Assembly (NCBI GenBank): GCA_916700875.1
Contig: CAKAKS010000013.1
Coordinates: forward strand, 12,789,596 to 12,853,595
DNA: 64,000 nt
Direction of reading: 5' to 3'
From: Sebastes aleutianus
Taxonomy: Eukaryota; Chordata; Actinopteri; Perciformes; Sebastidae
Shown: positions 13,703-24,400 of the stretch, piece by piece
How positions within the stretch are numbered: the first letter of the stretch is position 1
How the letters are laid out: the number at the start of each line of letters is the position of its first letter
Made by a program: the position numbers and the translations under genes
Notes under the pieces: model-generated
The model's database searches: none
What the model saw: only the letters and a program-made list of their open reading frames with translations
Told to the model about the DNA's origin: nothing

Positions 13703-14028
13703 TAGGGATGCACCGATACCACTTTTTTTCAGACAGAGTACAAGAACAAGTACTTACATTTGGGTACTCGCCGATACCGAGTACCGATACGAGTACCGAT
13801 GCGTCTAACGCATGCGAGAGTCAGAGGGTGCAAGCAAAACCCCGTGGCGCAATGAAAGTGAGGGCCGGTGCACGCTGGCTGAGGTGGGATCCCGGCCCAG
13901 CAGGGTCGGGCGCACCACCGTGAAGTGGTATCGGTGCCATTGTATCAGAGCCGTTTTGCGAGTACGAGTATGAGTACATGAGCACAGTATCGGACCTGAT
14001 ACTGGTATCGGTATCGGTGCATCCCTAC
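13703..14028. mobile_element. Palindromic MITE (hAT-like termini)
   Basis: The left end tagggatgcaccgatacca and right end gtatcggtgcatccct are inverted repeats, and the interior is rich in accgata and gagtac motifs. The termini resemble hAT-type MITEs common in fish. I do not see a clear target duplication. Confidence 0.7.
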
Positions 14029-14653
14029 TTTCTAGATCTGGGTAGTTTCAATACTACTTGGTACTGGGTTGTTTCATTATGTCGATAGATTAAAAGTATC
14101 GAGTGCCGATACCACCCAGCCCTAGGGATACTAAATATTTAGGGTCTTTAAAGCTCCACATTTATATCTATTGTCAAACGACTGGGTGTAATGTGAACTT
14201 GCTCGTAGTGACGAACCACAGAAAATTATCACCCAACTCTTCCAGCGCATTGTTTTGGTTTTACTGCACGTCTAAGGCTGAAGATATACTTTATTTGTTA
14301 CCACGCATTCGTTCAGACAACTGGCTTCATCCTTGTTCAGATACTTGTACTATATATGCGTGTTACTGGAGGATTCCACACCAGAGAACTCAGACTGTAT
14401 AGCTAGAACTTCTGGATTTTAACGATGTAAACAATAAACGTGGCGACACTCAAGGATGTTACTATATCGTTAATTCTGAGATCATGGCAGAAAAAGTGAA
14501 AGCGACGCCCCCTAAATCAAGCATGTTGTGTCACATCACCATACTGCCCCTACACTGACGTGTTCATTTCAGGGGGTGGCCCTAATGCCACTTTACGCTA
14601 TCTATGTGCGCGAAACTGCAAATTTTGCAACTAGCTAGCACAGAAAGTCAAAC

Positions 14654-15004
14654 TTAAAGGAACAGTGTGCCAACTTTCAGGGGATCTATTAGCAGAAATG
14701 GAATATAATATCTATAGCTATGTTTTCATTAGTGTATAATCAATGAGCCCTTCTGGGGTTGGAAATTAGCACCAGCCACCAACCAAGTGCTGGTAAACTA
14801 TGCAAGTGGCTACTAGATGAGCTTCACTCGCCACACCAGCCAAGCCACCAGGAAAGATGGCCTCTGAACGAGGTGAACGGCGTTACCACGGTTTTGCACT
14901 CGGCGGCTCACGTTACCACAGTCTTGGAAAGGGGGGAGTGAGCGGAGGGGGTACTCAGTTGGTTGCAATCTGCAACCACACCGCTAGATGTGGTGTCCCT
15001 TTAA
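14654..15004. mobile_element. TTAA-flanked MITE, family B
   Basis: Begins ttaaaggaacagtgtg and ends ggtgtccctttaa, with the internal hallmark ttgcaatctgcaaccac shared with copies at 25297, 47165 and 52946. Non-coding. Confidence 0.8.
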
Positions 15005-15123
15005 GGACCACATAATTCCTTCAGGAGTTGTAGAGACCAAATTAGAGCTAATTAGGTGTCCAGAAATACTACTCCAAATTAACACTAATGTGGTGTCAGC
15101 TTTAAACAACTTTGTAGGATGAA

Positions 15124-15330
15124 AATATTCATTCATTCATTATCAGAGACAGACAACCATTCACACTCACATTCACACCTACGGGACATTTAGAGTCAAC
15201 AATGAACCTGCATGTCTTTGGACTGTGGGAAGAAACCGGAGCTCCCGGAGAAAACCCATGCCAGATTCGAACATGCAACCCTCTTGCTGTGAGGCGACAG
15301 TGCTAACCACTGTGCACCACCGTGCATGCA
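15124..15330 (-). repeat. SINE-like repeat with tRNA-like end
   Basis: Read on the minus strand, the right end contains ggtgcacagtggttagcact (A-box-like), followed by a gttcgaatc-type B-box-like segment. The remainder (cattcacactcacattcaca, catgtctttggactgtggga) is a very common fish repeat. I call it a SINE-like element, not a functional tRNA. Confidence 0.55.
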
Positions 15331-16690
15331 GGATGATAAGCACAGATTATGAAAAATAGAAGTAGGATTGCACATAACTATTTATGTAATGTTGGGTGTT
15401 TGCAAACTATTTTAATCTGAAAGTGCACCTTCACAAGGTGAGGTTGCAATAAAAAGCATTTCATTGTCATTATTTGACTCTGATTTCCTTTATGAATCAG
15501 CCCCATTTTCCTCTACAGAGGTCACTGAGGTTTATTGACCTGTGTGGGGTGGTAGATCGCCACCTAGTGGGCATTTTCAGAGCAGCCTCATGCTCCAGCA
15601 AAATCTGATGTGATTTAGCAGTGCTCTCTCTCTCTCTCTTTTTGTCTTTATTGGTTTCCCCCCTTTTTTTTTTGCTCCCTTTCATCCATTCCCTTTTATC
15701 TCTCCTCTCCACTCTGTGATCTTCTTCCTCTGCACATGGCATTTTTTTAATTCCATGCCATGTTAGGGAATAAACAGAGATGGTTTGCAGAAACTCACCT
15801 CACTTCCTCCTCAAAGACACTCACTTCCAGCTGACCATGAAAGAGATTCCCTGAAGATTAGATTTGAGTAGCTGTTTCTTACTTTTACTAGCTTTGCACA
15901 AATGGTCCCTTTATATCCATGCACGCACGGTTAAGGACATGCAACACAAGCATTATTCACCTTAACTCACACTGCGCCTCTCACCTTTTACACCAGACAG
16001 ACAGCCGAGTCTTTGAAAGTGACCCCCGTGACCTGAAAAATGGATGCTAGAAAGACTAGAAAGAGATGAGCCCAAACACAGATGGAGGAGCTGGTTGGCA
16101 CTTTAAATGTGCTTGCAGCTGGCACGAATAATGACAGAGCGACAGACGACAAAGAAACAAGATGAAAGTTGCAAACTAAAGGGTGATGACGTTGACGAGA
16201 AAGAGCGACGGAGGATGAGAAAGAAGGAAGGCGAGGCGTGAGAGAAAGTGGCTCCCTGTGGGACCCCCGCATATTTTCCCCGGGTGAAACCAGGTGTGAG
16301 TGCGAGCCAGACAGCTCCGGCAGGCCGCCTTCACCTGGCGCAGCCCTTTCATTACTGCTACCTGCCGGCCCCCCCGAGGCCACGGAGCTGCAGCCTCACA
16401 CATTGTGACCAAAGCTGATCCCTGATTACCCCTGATTAAAAGCCAAATGAAGCAAACAAACAGGAGCTATGTCTCACTGACATCACTGCAGTCTTGTCCT
16501 TAGATGTAACCCTGTTTTTGGCAAAGAGTAACTTCGTATCATGTCGAGTTTATTTATGTAAATTATTACCCCCACTCCCCCAGCTCTCTCTCTCTGTCTC
16601 TCTCTCTGAAGGAAGAAGGAGGCGGGGTCATGCGTCATCAACGCGTCATCAGTCACACTGCGCATGTGTTATAGCCTGAGGTCGTAATGC
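15331..16690. other. No gene; CT tracts and a GC-rich patch
   Basis: Contains short CT-rich tracts at 15625-15710 and 16580-16610 and a GC-rich patch at 16240-16400. The minus-strand ORFs over the patch lack domains. Confidence 0.45.
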
Positions 16691-16699
16691 TCAGGCTGA

Positions 16700-16917
16700 T
16701 CGGAATCCTTAAAAAAAATCCAGTTAATCATCCGGATCACCACCAAAATCTAATGGATTGTTCATTGTGCCACACCTCACCCCTCCAAAAAATTTCATTT
16801 AAATCCGCTGCGGACTTTTGGAGTAATCCTGCTAACGGACAAACCAACAAACAAACAAACCAACACTGGTGAAAACAAAACTTCCTTCCTAGGCCTTCGG
16901 CCTTGGCGGAGGTAATA
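16700..16917 (+). repeat. LINE/SINE tail, RTE-like
   Basis: Contains tttcatttaaatccgctgcg, the acaaacaaacaaac run and a final ttggcggaggtaataa, which I recognise as the 3' tail of RTE-type elements in fish. Class assignment is from memory. Confidence 0.5.
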
Positions 16918-17073
16918 ATTGGGAAATATACTTATTCGCTTTCTTGCCCACAGTGAGATTAATACCGCTGACATGTTTGTCCATTTGAATCTGAAGCTAC
17001 AGCCAGCGGATGGTTAGCTCTGCTTAGCATAAAAAACTGGAAACGGCGGAAAACAGCTAGCCTGGCTTATCTA
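16918..17073 (+). repeat. Dispersed repeat (copy of 3148-3316 family)
   Basis: Begins ttgggaaatatacttattcg and ends gaaaacagctagcctggc, matching the left-end copy in order and spacing. Confidence 0.6.
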
Positions 17074-17079
17074 AAGGCC

Positions 17080-17690
17080 AATTCATACTTTTCGCGTCCG
17101 CGTGTCTGCAAGGGTCCCGAAATTTGCGACTGCATTGGACTGTGCATGCTCCAGTTCCGTTCCACACTCCAGTCCAGTTGGTGGCATATGCTCCTCTAGC
17201 TGGTTTGCCAAGAAGCAGAAGAAGAAGATAACATACCAAGGCCTGTTGAAGGAGGCTGGGTCATATCTTTTGCAGTACAACACATGCGCAGTAAAATGTG
17301 GTCTGCACTCGCCAAAATTGAGCCAATCGCAACGCACGAACGCAGTTTCAGTTCCACTGCGCATGTGCTATACCCCATAACTCAAGACCCTTGTCCGCCC
17401 GTGTACCAGCCTCCTTCCATAGGCCTTGATAACAAAGTGGATACTTGTTTGGAAGAGGGGCTGTGTGAGGTCGATTCACCGCTACCCACATTTCTATAAT
17501 TTGTATTTAAAGGAATACAAAGACAGCCAAATGGAGTTGAACTCCTGGCAAACAACGTTATGGTGCATCACCGTCACCAACTGGAACGGAGTGTGGATCG
17601 GGAAATGCGCATGCGTGGAACACTGGAACGCCACAAACCCTCAATTGTAGTATGAATGGAACCACGCTGAACGCGGAAAGCATGTCCCAG
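17080..17690. repeat. Unclassified, probably mobile-element derived
   Basis: Imperfect inverted motifs occur around its ends (ttcatacttttcgcgtccgc and tgaacgcggaaag). Several internal segments recur locally (ctccagttccgttccac, aactggaacggagtg). No ORF can be assigned. Confidence 0.35.
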
Positions 17691-17692
17691 GG

Positions 17693-18214
17693 TTAAAGGG
17701 GACATATTATAAAAAAGTGAGATTTTCATGTTTTTTTATTATAAAGCAGGCTTAAGTCCTATATAAATACTGTAAAAGTATCGAAACGCTCAATCCACAG
17801 GGAAATACACACAGCCTGATTCAGAAACTCTGCATTTGAAACAAGCTGTCAGGATTTCTATCCATTTGTGATGTCACAAATATACAATATTTAGACACAG
17901 ATTTAAACAAAAACATTCTAAATGTGTCCCAATTTATGCCTGGTTGCAGTGTATGTGAATGACATCAGCTGACAGGAAGTACACATGGACCCAAGCTGTT
18001 GCCTAGCAACGCAATTCTGTTGCAATTTCGTCGCAATTCCGTCGAAATGTGCTAAAATGGAGCGTTTCAGACAGAGGGTAAATACAGGCATATTCAGGCC
18101 GACATTATGAGGAAAATAAAGGGTTTTTTGAACATTACAGCATGTAAACATGTTCTAGTAGAAACACAAAATACAAGTATGAACCTGAAAATGAGCATGA
18201 TATGGGACCTTTAA
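17693..18214 (+). mobile_element. TTAA-flanked MITE, family A, full-length (522 bp)
   Basis: Begins ttaaaggggacatattat and ends gatatgggacctttaa. This is the reference copy of the commonest element in the window: seven loci at 17693, 19135, 19941, 26353, 34813, 37260 and 47948. TTAA at both ends and no ORF suggest a non-autonomous piggyBac-type element (inference). Confidence 0.88.
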
Positions 18215-19134
18215 TGCAGTGCCAAGAGGCATTTTATTGTGTCCTTTTCTTACAAAACATGCTTTTTACTAGTTCTATCTAACTATACTTTTATTTGTAA
18301 TTATTACCAGAGTAATTTAACTATAATTACTGACCTGGTTTACTGATTTCATGTTTCCTAAGTGTCCCTTGCTTCTCCATAGAGAATAAAAAGTAAAGTT
18401 TAGACAGTCACAAGAAGGTATTTATACTTTTTTGAGTCTTTATCTAAATAGTCCGGATGCTGTAAACCCCACCACTCCCTGCAGATGCTAAAGATGGTTT
18501 ATAACTGGTATTTGACCTTTACATGGTGTCCCCCCTCATGTTAGATTTGTTATTTCAGAGTTCTATGTCTGCAGGCGGAGCAGTTATATATGAATAGGAC
18601 CAGGTGTGGAGGAGAGAATTACCTTCCTTTTTTGTATCGTGTGTGGAAGTAATAGAGGGGTGTGTGTTAACCTTTACCTGTGTTTAATGAAGGGTGTGTG
18701 CAACCTCCGTGCATGTGCATATACACTATGGACTGTATAGTCTACAGTGCTTGAATGTAATTATGCGTGCATATTCTTTACACTCCTGTAAGTTAAGGGC
18801 AAAGTTAAGGAGTCATGCAAGCATTTACATGCATCTGAGCTCTATAAATGTCTCATAAATGTTAGATGTACATCTGCAGCGCTGGTTTACTTCCGCAGTT
18901 AATTGTGGGACGTCTTTATGAATGAATTTATGAGCATGCTAATGAAACAGGGAATATTGAATCGAACTGACTCTTATGAAAACAATAATGAACCAGATTT
19001 GAGTTCGTCTGAGACACTTTTTTGCTCTGAAAATCCTCTGACTTTCCTTTGACCTGATCCCAGACCTGTTATACTGCCTAAAGTATGAGCTCATGGCATG
19101 TTGTGAGTAGTCGAAGCTGGAGTATGAATGTGTC
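18215..19134. other. No feature recognised
   Basis: Unique-looking AT-rich sequence with no exon, RNA gene or repeat that I can identify. Confidence 0.5.
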
Positions 19135-19624
19135 TTAAAGGTCCCATATTGTAAAAAGTGAGATTGTCATATCTGTTAAAGTATAAAGCAGGTTTAAGTG
19201 CTATATAAATACTGTGAAAGTATTGAAACGTTCAATATACGGAAAAATACGCACAGCCCGTATTCAGAAATTGTGCGTTTGAAACAAGCCTTCAGCATTT
19301 CGGCCTGCATATTTAGACAATTACACGGTTTTAAACGTAAACATTCTAAATGTGTCCCAGTTTATTTCCGGTTGCAGTGTATCTGAATGACATCAGCTGA
19401 CAGGAAGTAAACATGGACCCAAACTGTTGCCTAGAAACGCAATTCCGTTGCAATTCTGTTGAAATGATTGTCCTTCAGACAGAGGATTAATACAGGTATA
19501 TTCATGGCAGACAGTATGAGGAAAATAAGGTTGTTTTTTTAACATAACAGCGTGTAAACATGTTCTAGTACAAACACAAAGTATAAGTATGAACCTGACA
19601 ATGATCATGATATGGGACCTTTAA
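19135..19624 (+). mobile_element. TTAA-flanked MITE, family A
   Basis: Begins ttaaaggtcccatattgt, ends gatatgggacctttaa, and is collinear with the copy at 17693 with small deletions. Confidence 0.87.
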
Positions 19625-19940
19625 CGAACCCCGCCTGCCTCGCAAGAAATTTCTGTTCATTCATCCACCTGTTAATGTTGTTTCATTGTTTTTCTACTGC
19701 CGTCATGTGGTTGGGATTGGTAGTGCAGCCTGTCAACATAAAGGCTTTACAATCTACTTTTTTTTAAGTTTATCTTCTAAAATGTTGTCACAGGTTGAAT
19801 TTGAAAACCTTTTCCCTTCTAATTTTCAAACCAAATATTAACCCACAGCAGCAGTTTTTTCAGACCACCATCTAAGACCACATGCCGCTGCATGCCCACA
19901 TAAAGCACTTCACCATCCCTCTCAGATCTGGGATCACGTG

Positions 19941-20164
19941 TTAAAGGTCCCATATTGTGCTTATTTTCAGGATCGTACTTATATTTTGTATTTCTACTAG
20001 AACATGTTTACATGCTGTAATGTTAAAAAAAAACTTTATTTTCCTCATACTGTCTGCATGAATATGCCGGTATTTACTTTCACAGTATTTATATAGGACT
20101 TAAGCCTGCTTTATAATAAAAAAAAACATGAAAATCTCACCTTTTAATAATATGGGATCTTTAA
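19941..20164 (-). mobile_element. Family A MITE, internally deleted, reversed
   Basis: Both ends are present in opposite orientation (ttaaaggtcccatattgtgc at left, atatgggatctttaa at right), but the middle of about 280 bp is missing. Confidence 0.85.
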
Positions 20165-20862
20165 CATCCCTCCATGAGTGAAGCGCTGTGTTTTTTCCGC
20201 TCTGACTTGTTCCCGTCTCATCATGGAAACAAATTCACAGTACAAAGACAAAACGGCTTCCCCGGCAATTACCTCCTCAGGTAGATGATGGTGTGTAATT
20301 GAAGACGTTGATGAAAAGAAATGGACACGCTGTGTTTACTTCAGATAAAAATGATAAAGGGACAAACAAGAGGTGTCATATGCAGGTCACATTATCACAT
20401 CTTCACCACTGACAGACTTAAAAATCACTTATATAACACTTAAATAAAAACATACTAATAACTTCATCAAGACACAATAAAAGCTACAAATTTAGGGATT
20501 AGATTACTCATAGATGAATATAATTTGTCTGTTTGGTATTATCATTATTAACTGTAGAAATAATATTGTTCAGGAATAATGAACATTTATGTTTCTGATA
20601 ACTTTCCAAAGGCTTACTCAGCCCCCTCTATTTATCATCTATAAGCGATAAACATATAACACATTGTTTTTAACACATTAGAATGTTGTTATAAGGACAT
20701 TTTTAAATGTTTAATAATGTATAGTATTTCCCAGAAGTATAATGTCTCCTATGAAGACATATTTGATATATAATTACAAACTGTTATATTATATCGTCAT
20801 TAATTATCTTTTTATATACAGCAGTTTAACATCTGCTTATTATGGTGCGTTTATTAGATGTT
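20165..20862. other. No feature recognised
   Basis: AT-rich, with several poly-A/T tracts. I see no exon. Confidence 0.5.
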
Positions 20863-21215
20863 TAGGGCTGCAACTAATGATTATTTTCATGGTCGATTAA
20901 TCTGTCAATTATTTTCTCGATTAATCGATCAGTTGTTTGGTCTATAAAATGTCAGAAAATAGTGAAAAATCTGTGTTTCCCAAAGCCCAAGATGATGTCT
21001 TCAAACGTCTTGTTTTGTCCACAGCTCAAAGATATTCAGTTTACTGTCATAGAGGAGTAAAGAAACCAGAAAATATTCACATTTAAGAAGCTGGAAGCAG
21101 AGAATTTAGACTTTTTCTTTCTTTAAAAATCATCCAAACTGATTAATCATTTATCAAAATAGTTTGGGATTAATTTGATAGTTGACAACTAATTGATTAA
21201 CCGACTAATCGGTTG
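20863..21215 (+). repeat. Dispersed hAT-like repeat (gggctgcaactaatgatt)
   Basis: Left end gggctgcaactaatgatt and right end gattaaccgactaatcggtt are the inverted termini of a very common fish repeat. The last bases of the right terminus are missing. It ends 84 bp before exon 1. Confidence 0.65.
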
Positions 21216-21299
21216 GTAGGTTTACTTTTCATGCACTTTGCAGGTTGTCTGTTCTTCTTCATGGCTTGAAAAGTGACCGTGTCTTCTCTCTTCTCTCAG

Positions 21300-21434
21300 G
21301 GTCGTCCAGGATCTCTTGGTGAAGTGGGTCAGAGCGGACCGGAGGGGCCACGTGGGGGCCTGGGGGCCGCAGGGCCTAATGGAGAGAAGGGCCACCTTGG
21401 ACTGAAAGGACCATCTGGCCCCAAAGGAGACAAG
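21300..21434 (+). CDS. col4a6: Collagen IV exon 1 (first visible), 45 aa
   Basis: Fifteen uninterrupted Gly-X-Y triplets, starting GRPGSLG and ending GPKGDK. The acceptor follows a CT-rich tract ending in cag, and the donor is gtgagt; phase is 0 in and 0 out. The length equals the human alpha 6 segment from GRPG to GPKGDK as I recall it, which places this exon directly after the 7S domain. The preceding 7S exon was not found. Confidence 0.93.
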
Positions 21435-24400
21435 GTGAGTGTTATAGATTTTAAATTAATTATTTAACTACACTACCGGTGAATAGGTTAAAACATTTAA
21501 CTCATAGATATCATCATGAAACTTCCCCAGTTGATCACTGACACTAAGACAATTACTTTTTGTATTACAAGTTTTCTGAAATGTTATGTTTAATTATGCA
21601 AATGAGGCAATATATAATTAGATAATATATACAGACGTAGGCAAAATCGTTGGTACCCTTCCGTTAAAGAAAGAAAAACCAACAATGGTCACTGAAATAA
21701 CTTGAAACTGACAAAAGTAATAATAAATAAAAATTCACTGAAAATTAACTAATGAAAATCAGATATTGTTTTTGAATTATGGTTCAGCAGAATCATTTAA
21801 AAAAACAAACTAATGAAACTGGCCTAGACAAAAATGATGGTACCCTTAACTTAATATTTTGTTGCACAACCTTTTGAGGACCCATGACCTGCAACTGAGA
21901 CCAAGCTTTCTGACACTGGGCAGCACATTTCGCTCCAGAATGCCTTGATAGTCTTGAGATTTCATTGCACCCTGCACAGATTCAAGACACCCTGTGCCAG
22001 ATGCAACAAAGCAGCCCCATAACATAACCGAGCCTCCTCCATGTTTCACATTAGGTACAGTGTTCTTTTCTTTGGATGCTTCATTTTTGCGTCTGTGAAC
22101 ATAGAGCTGATGTGACTTGCCAAAAAGCTCCAGTTTTGTCTCATCTGTCCAAAGGACATTCTCCCAGAAGCTTTGTGGCTTGTCAATATGCATTTTGGAA
22201 AATTCCAGTCTCGCTTTTTTATGATTTGGTGTCCTCCTCGGTTGTCTTCCATTAAGTCCACTTTGGCTCAAACAGTGACGGATGGTGCGATCTGACACTG
22301 ATGTACCTTGACCTTGGAGTTCACCTCTAATCTCTTTGGAAGTTGTTCTGGGCTCTTTGGTTACCATTCGTGTTATCCGTCTCTTCAATATGTCATCAAT
22401 TTTCCTCTTGCGGCCACGTCCAGGGAGGTTGGCTACAGTCCCATGGACCTTAAACTTCTGAATAATATGTGCAGCTGTAGTCACAGGAACATCAAGCTGC
22501 TTGGAGATGGTCTTATAGCCTTTACCTTTAACATGAAGGTCTATAATGTTCTTTCTGATCTCCTGAGACAACTCTCTCCTTAGCTTTCTGTGGTCCATGT
22601 TCAGTGTGGTACACACCATGATACCAAACAGCACAGTGACTACTTTTCACCCTTTAAATAGGCAGACTGACTGATTACAAGTTTGAAGATACCTGTGATG
22701 CTATTTACAGGACACACCTTAGTTTAATATGTCCCTATGGTCACATTATTTTACATCTTTTCTAGGGGTACCATCATTTTTTGTCCAGGTCAGTTTCATT
22801 AGTTTGTTTTTTAAAATGATTCTGTTGAACCACAATTCAAAAACAATGTCTGATTTTCATTAGTTCATTTTCAGTAAATTTTTATTTATTATTACTTTTG
22901 TCAGTTTCAAGTTATTTCAGTGACCATTGTGGGTTTTTCTCTCTTTAACGGAAGGGTACCAACAACTTTGCCTACGTCTGTATATTATAATTAAATTATG
23001 TGCTAATTTTCATACATTTCCAGAAAAGAAAAAGTGAACAATGGATAAAGCCAGGTTCAAAATTCTCGTTGACATATTAGAGTCAAATTTTGGATATCTA
23101 TTTGTATCACACAAATCTGAAAATACTGTCAACTGTCATTTTCACCATGTTTTTAAGGACGAAATGTTGTATAAATCAGCCTATGAATGATATATGAACA
23201 AACTACTCTGTAGAGTTTGGTGTATGTAAGTGCTACTGAAGTGGAGATTTCTGGCTCAAAATTTGAGAAAAAAACTTATGTTTAGAAAACGGCCTTTAAA
23301 GATATGAATTGTAAAATTTCATCCATTTTGAAGACACTACAAGTGAATAGGGTAAAAATGTTAACTAATAGATATCATCATGAAACTTCCCTAGTTTATT
23401 ACTGACATTAAGACAATTATTTTTTGTATTACAAGTTTTCTGAAACATCATGTTTAAATATACAAATGGAGCATTATATAATTAAATATGTGCTAATTTG
23501 TATACATTTACAGAACAGAAATCTGAACATTGGATAAAGCCAGGTTCAAATGTTGTTCCATTTTGTTGAAATGTTAGAGTTAAAGGTTTTTACAGAGGAG
23601 ATTTGGGATATCTCTTTGTATCACTCCATAAATTAGAAAATATTGTTAACAGCCATAAAAGATTTTTTAGGTTTTTAGGTATTTTTAAGTTTTTAGGACT
23701 AAAATGTTGTATAAATCAGGCTCTGAATGATATATGAACAAACCCCTTTGTAAAAACCTTCGGAAAATATAGATAGGAATGACACTGAAAGTTAACTCAT
23801 TTTGAGAAAACAGCCTTTAAAGATGATGGATTGTAAAATTTCATACACTTTGAAGACACTAAAGGTGAATAGGGTAAAAAATGTGAACTAATAGATATTA
23901 CCATGAAGCTTCCCCAGTTGATTACTGACGTTAAGACAGTTATTTTTTGTATTACAAGTTTTCTGAAATGTTATGTTTAAATATGCAAATGAGGCATTAT
24001 CTAATGCTAACTAATCTACAGATGCAAATAGAGAAAGTAGTAAAATAAACACCTAAATGTGTATTTTGGATGTTTCGCCTTAAGCTAAATGTATAACCGT
24101 TCATCCAAACAACATCAGTCCCAACTGTCTGAAGCAGTATCATGTTTTCACCACCAGGTGTTGCTGTTTAAACTGATTATAAATTAATAAAATGGATGCT
24201 TTACTCATACAGGGACCTATGGGAGTGCCCGGGTTCCAAGGAACTGATGGAGTACCTGTAAGTAACACAAACACAAATATGCACTCATGCACTTAGACAT
24301 ATCCTTGATCATCCTGTAGTTATTTTCCTAGTTTTTATATTTCCATAAAGCTAACATTCCTATCTGAAGCAGCCGAAAGTCACAAACAATCAACGGGCAG

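Larger units (their letters stand above)
21475..24060 (+). repeat. Tandem copies of the 480-bp repeat, split by a Tc1 element
   Basis: Unit 1 (from 21475) is interrupted at 21630 by the Tc1 element and resumes at 22983. Unit 2 runs to about 23483 and unit 3 to about 24060. All carry atatgtgctaattt, ggataaagccaggttcaaa, tatgaacaaac and tatgcaaatgaggcatta-type blocks in the same order. Confidence 0.82.

Noticed and set aside
15270..15330. tRNA gene
   Set aside because: Only A- and B-box-like segments in a SINE-like repeat; no cloverleaf could be drawn.
22308..22583. Plus-strand ORF over the Tc1 element
   Set aside because: Shadow of the minus-strand transposase frame.
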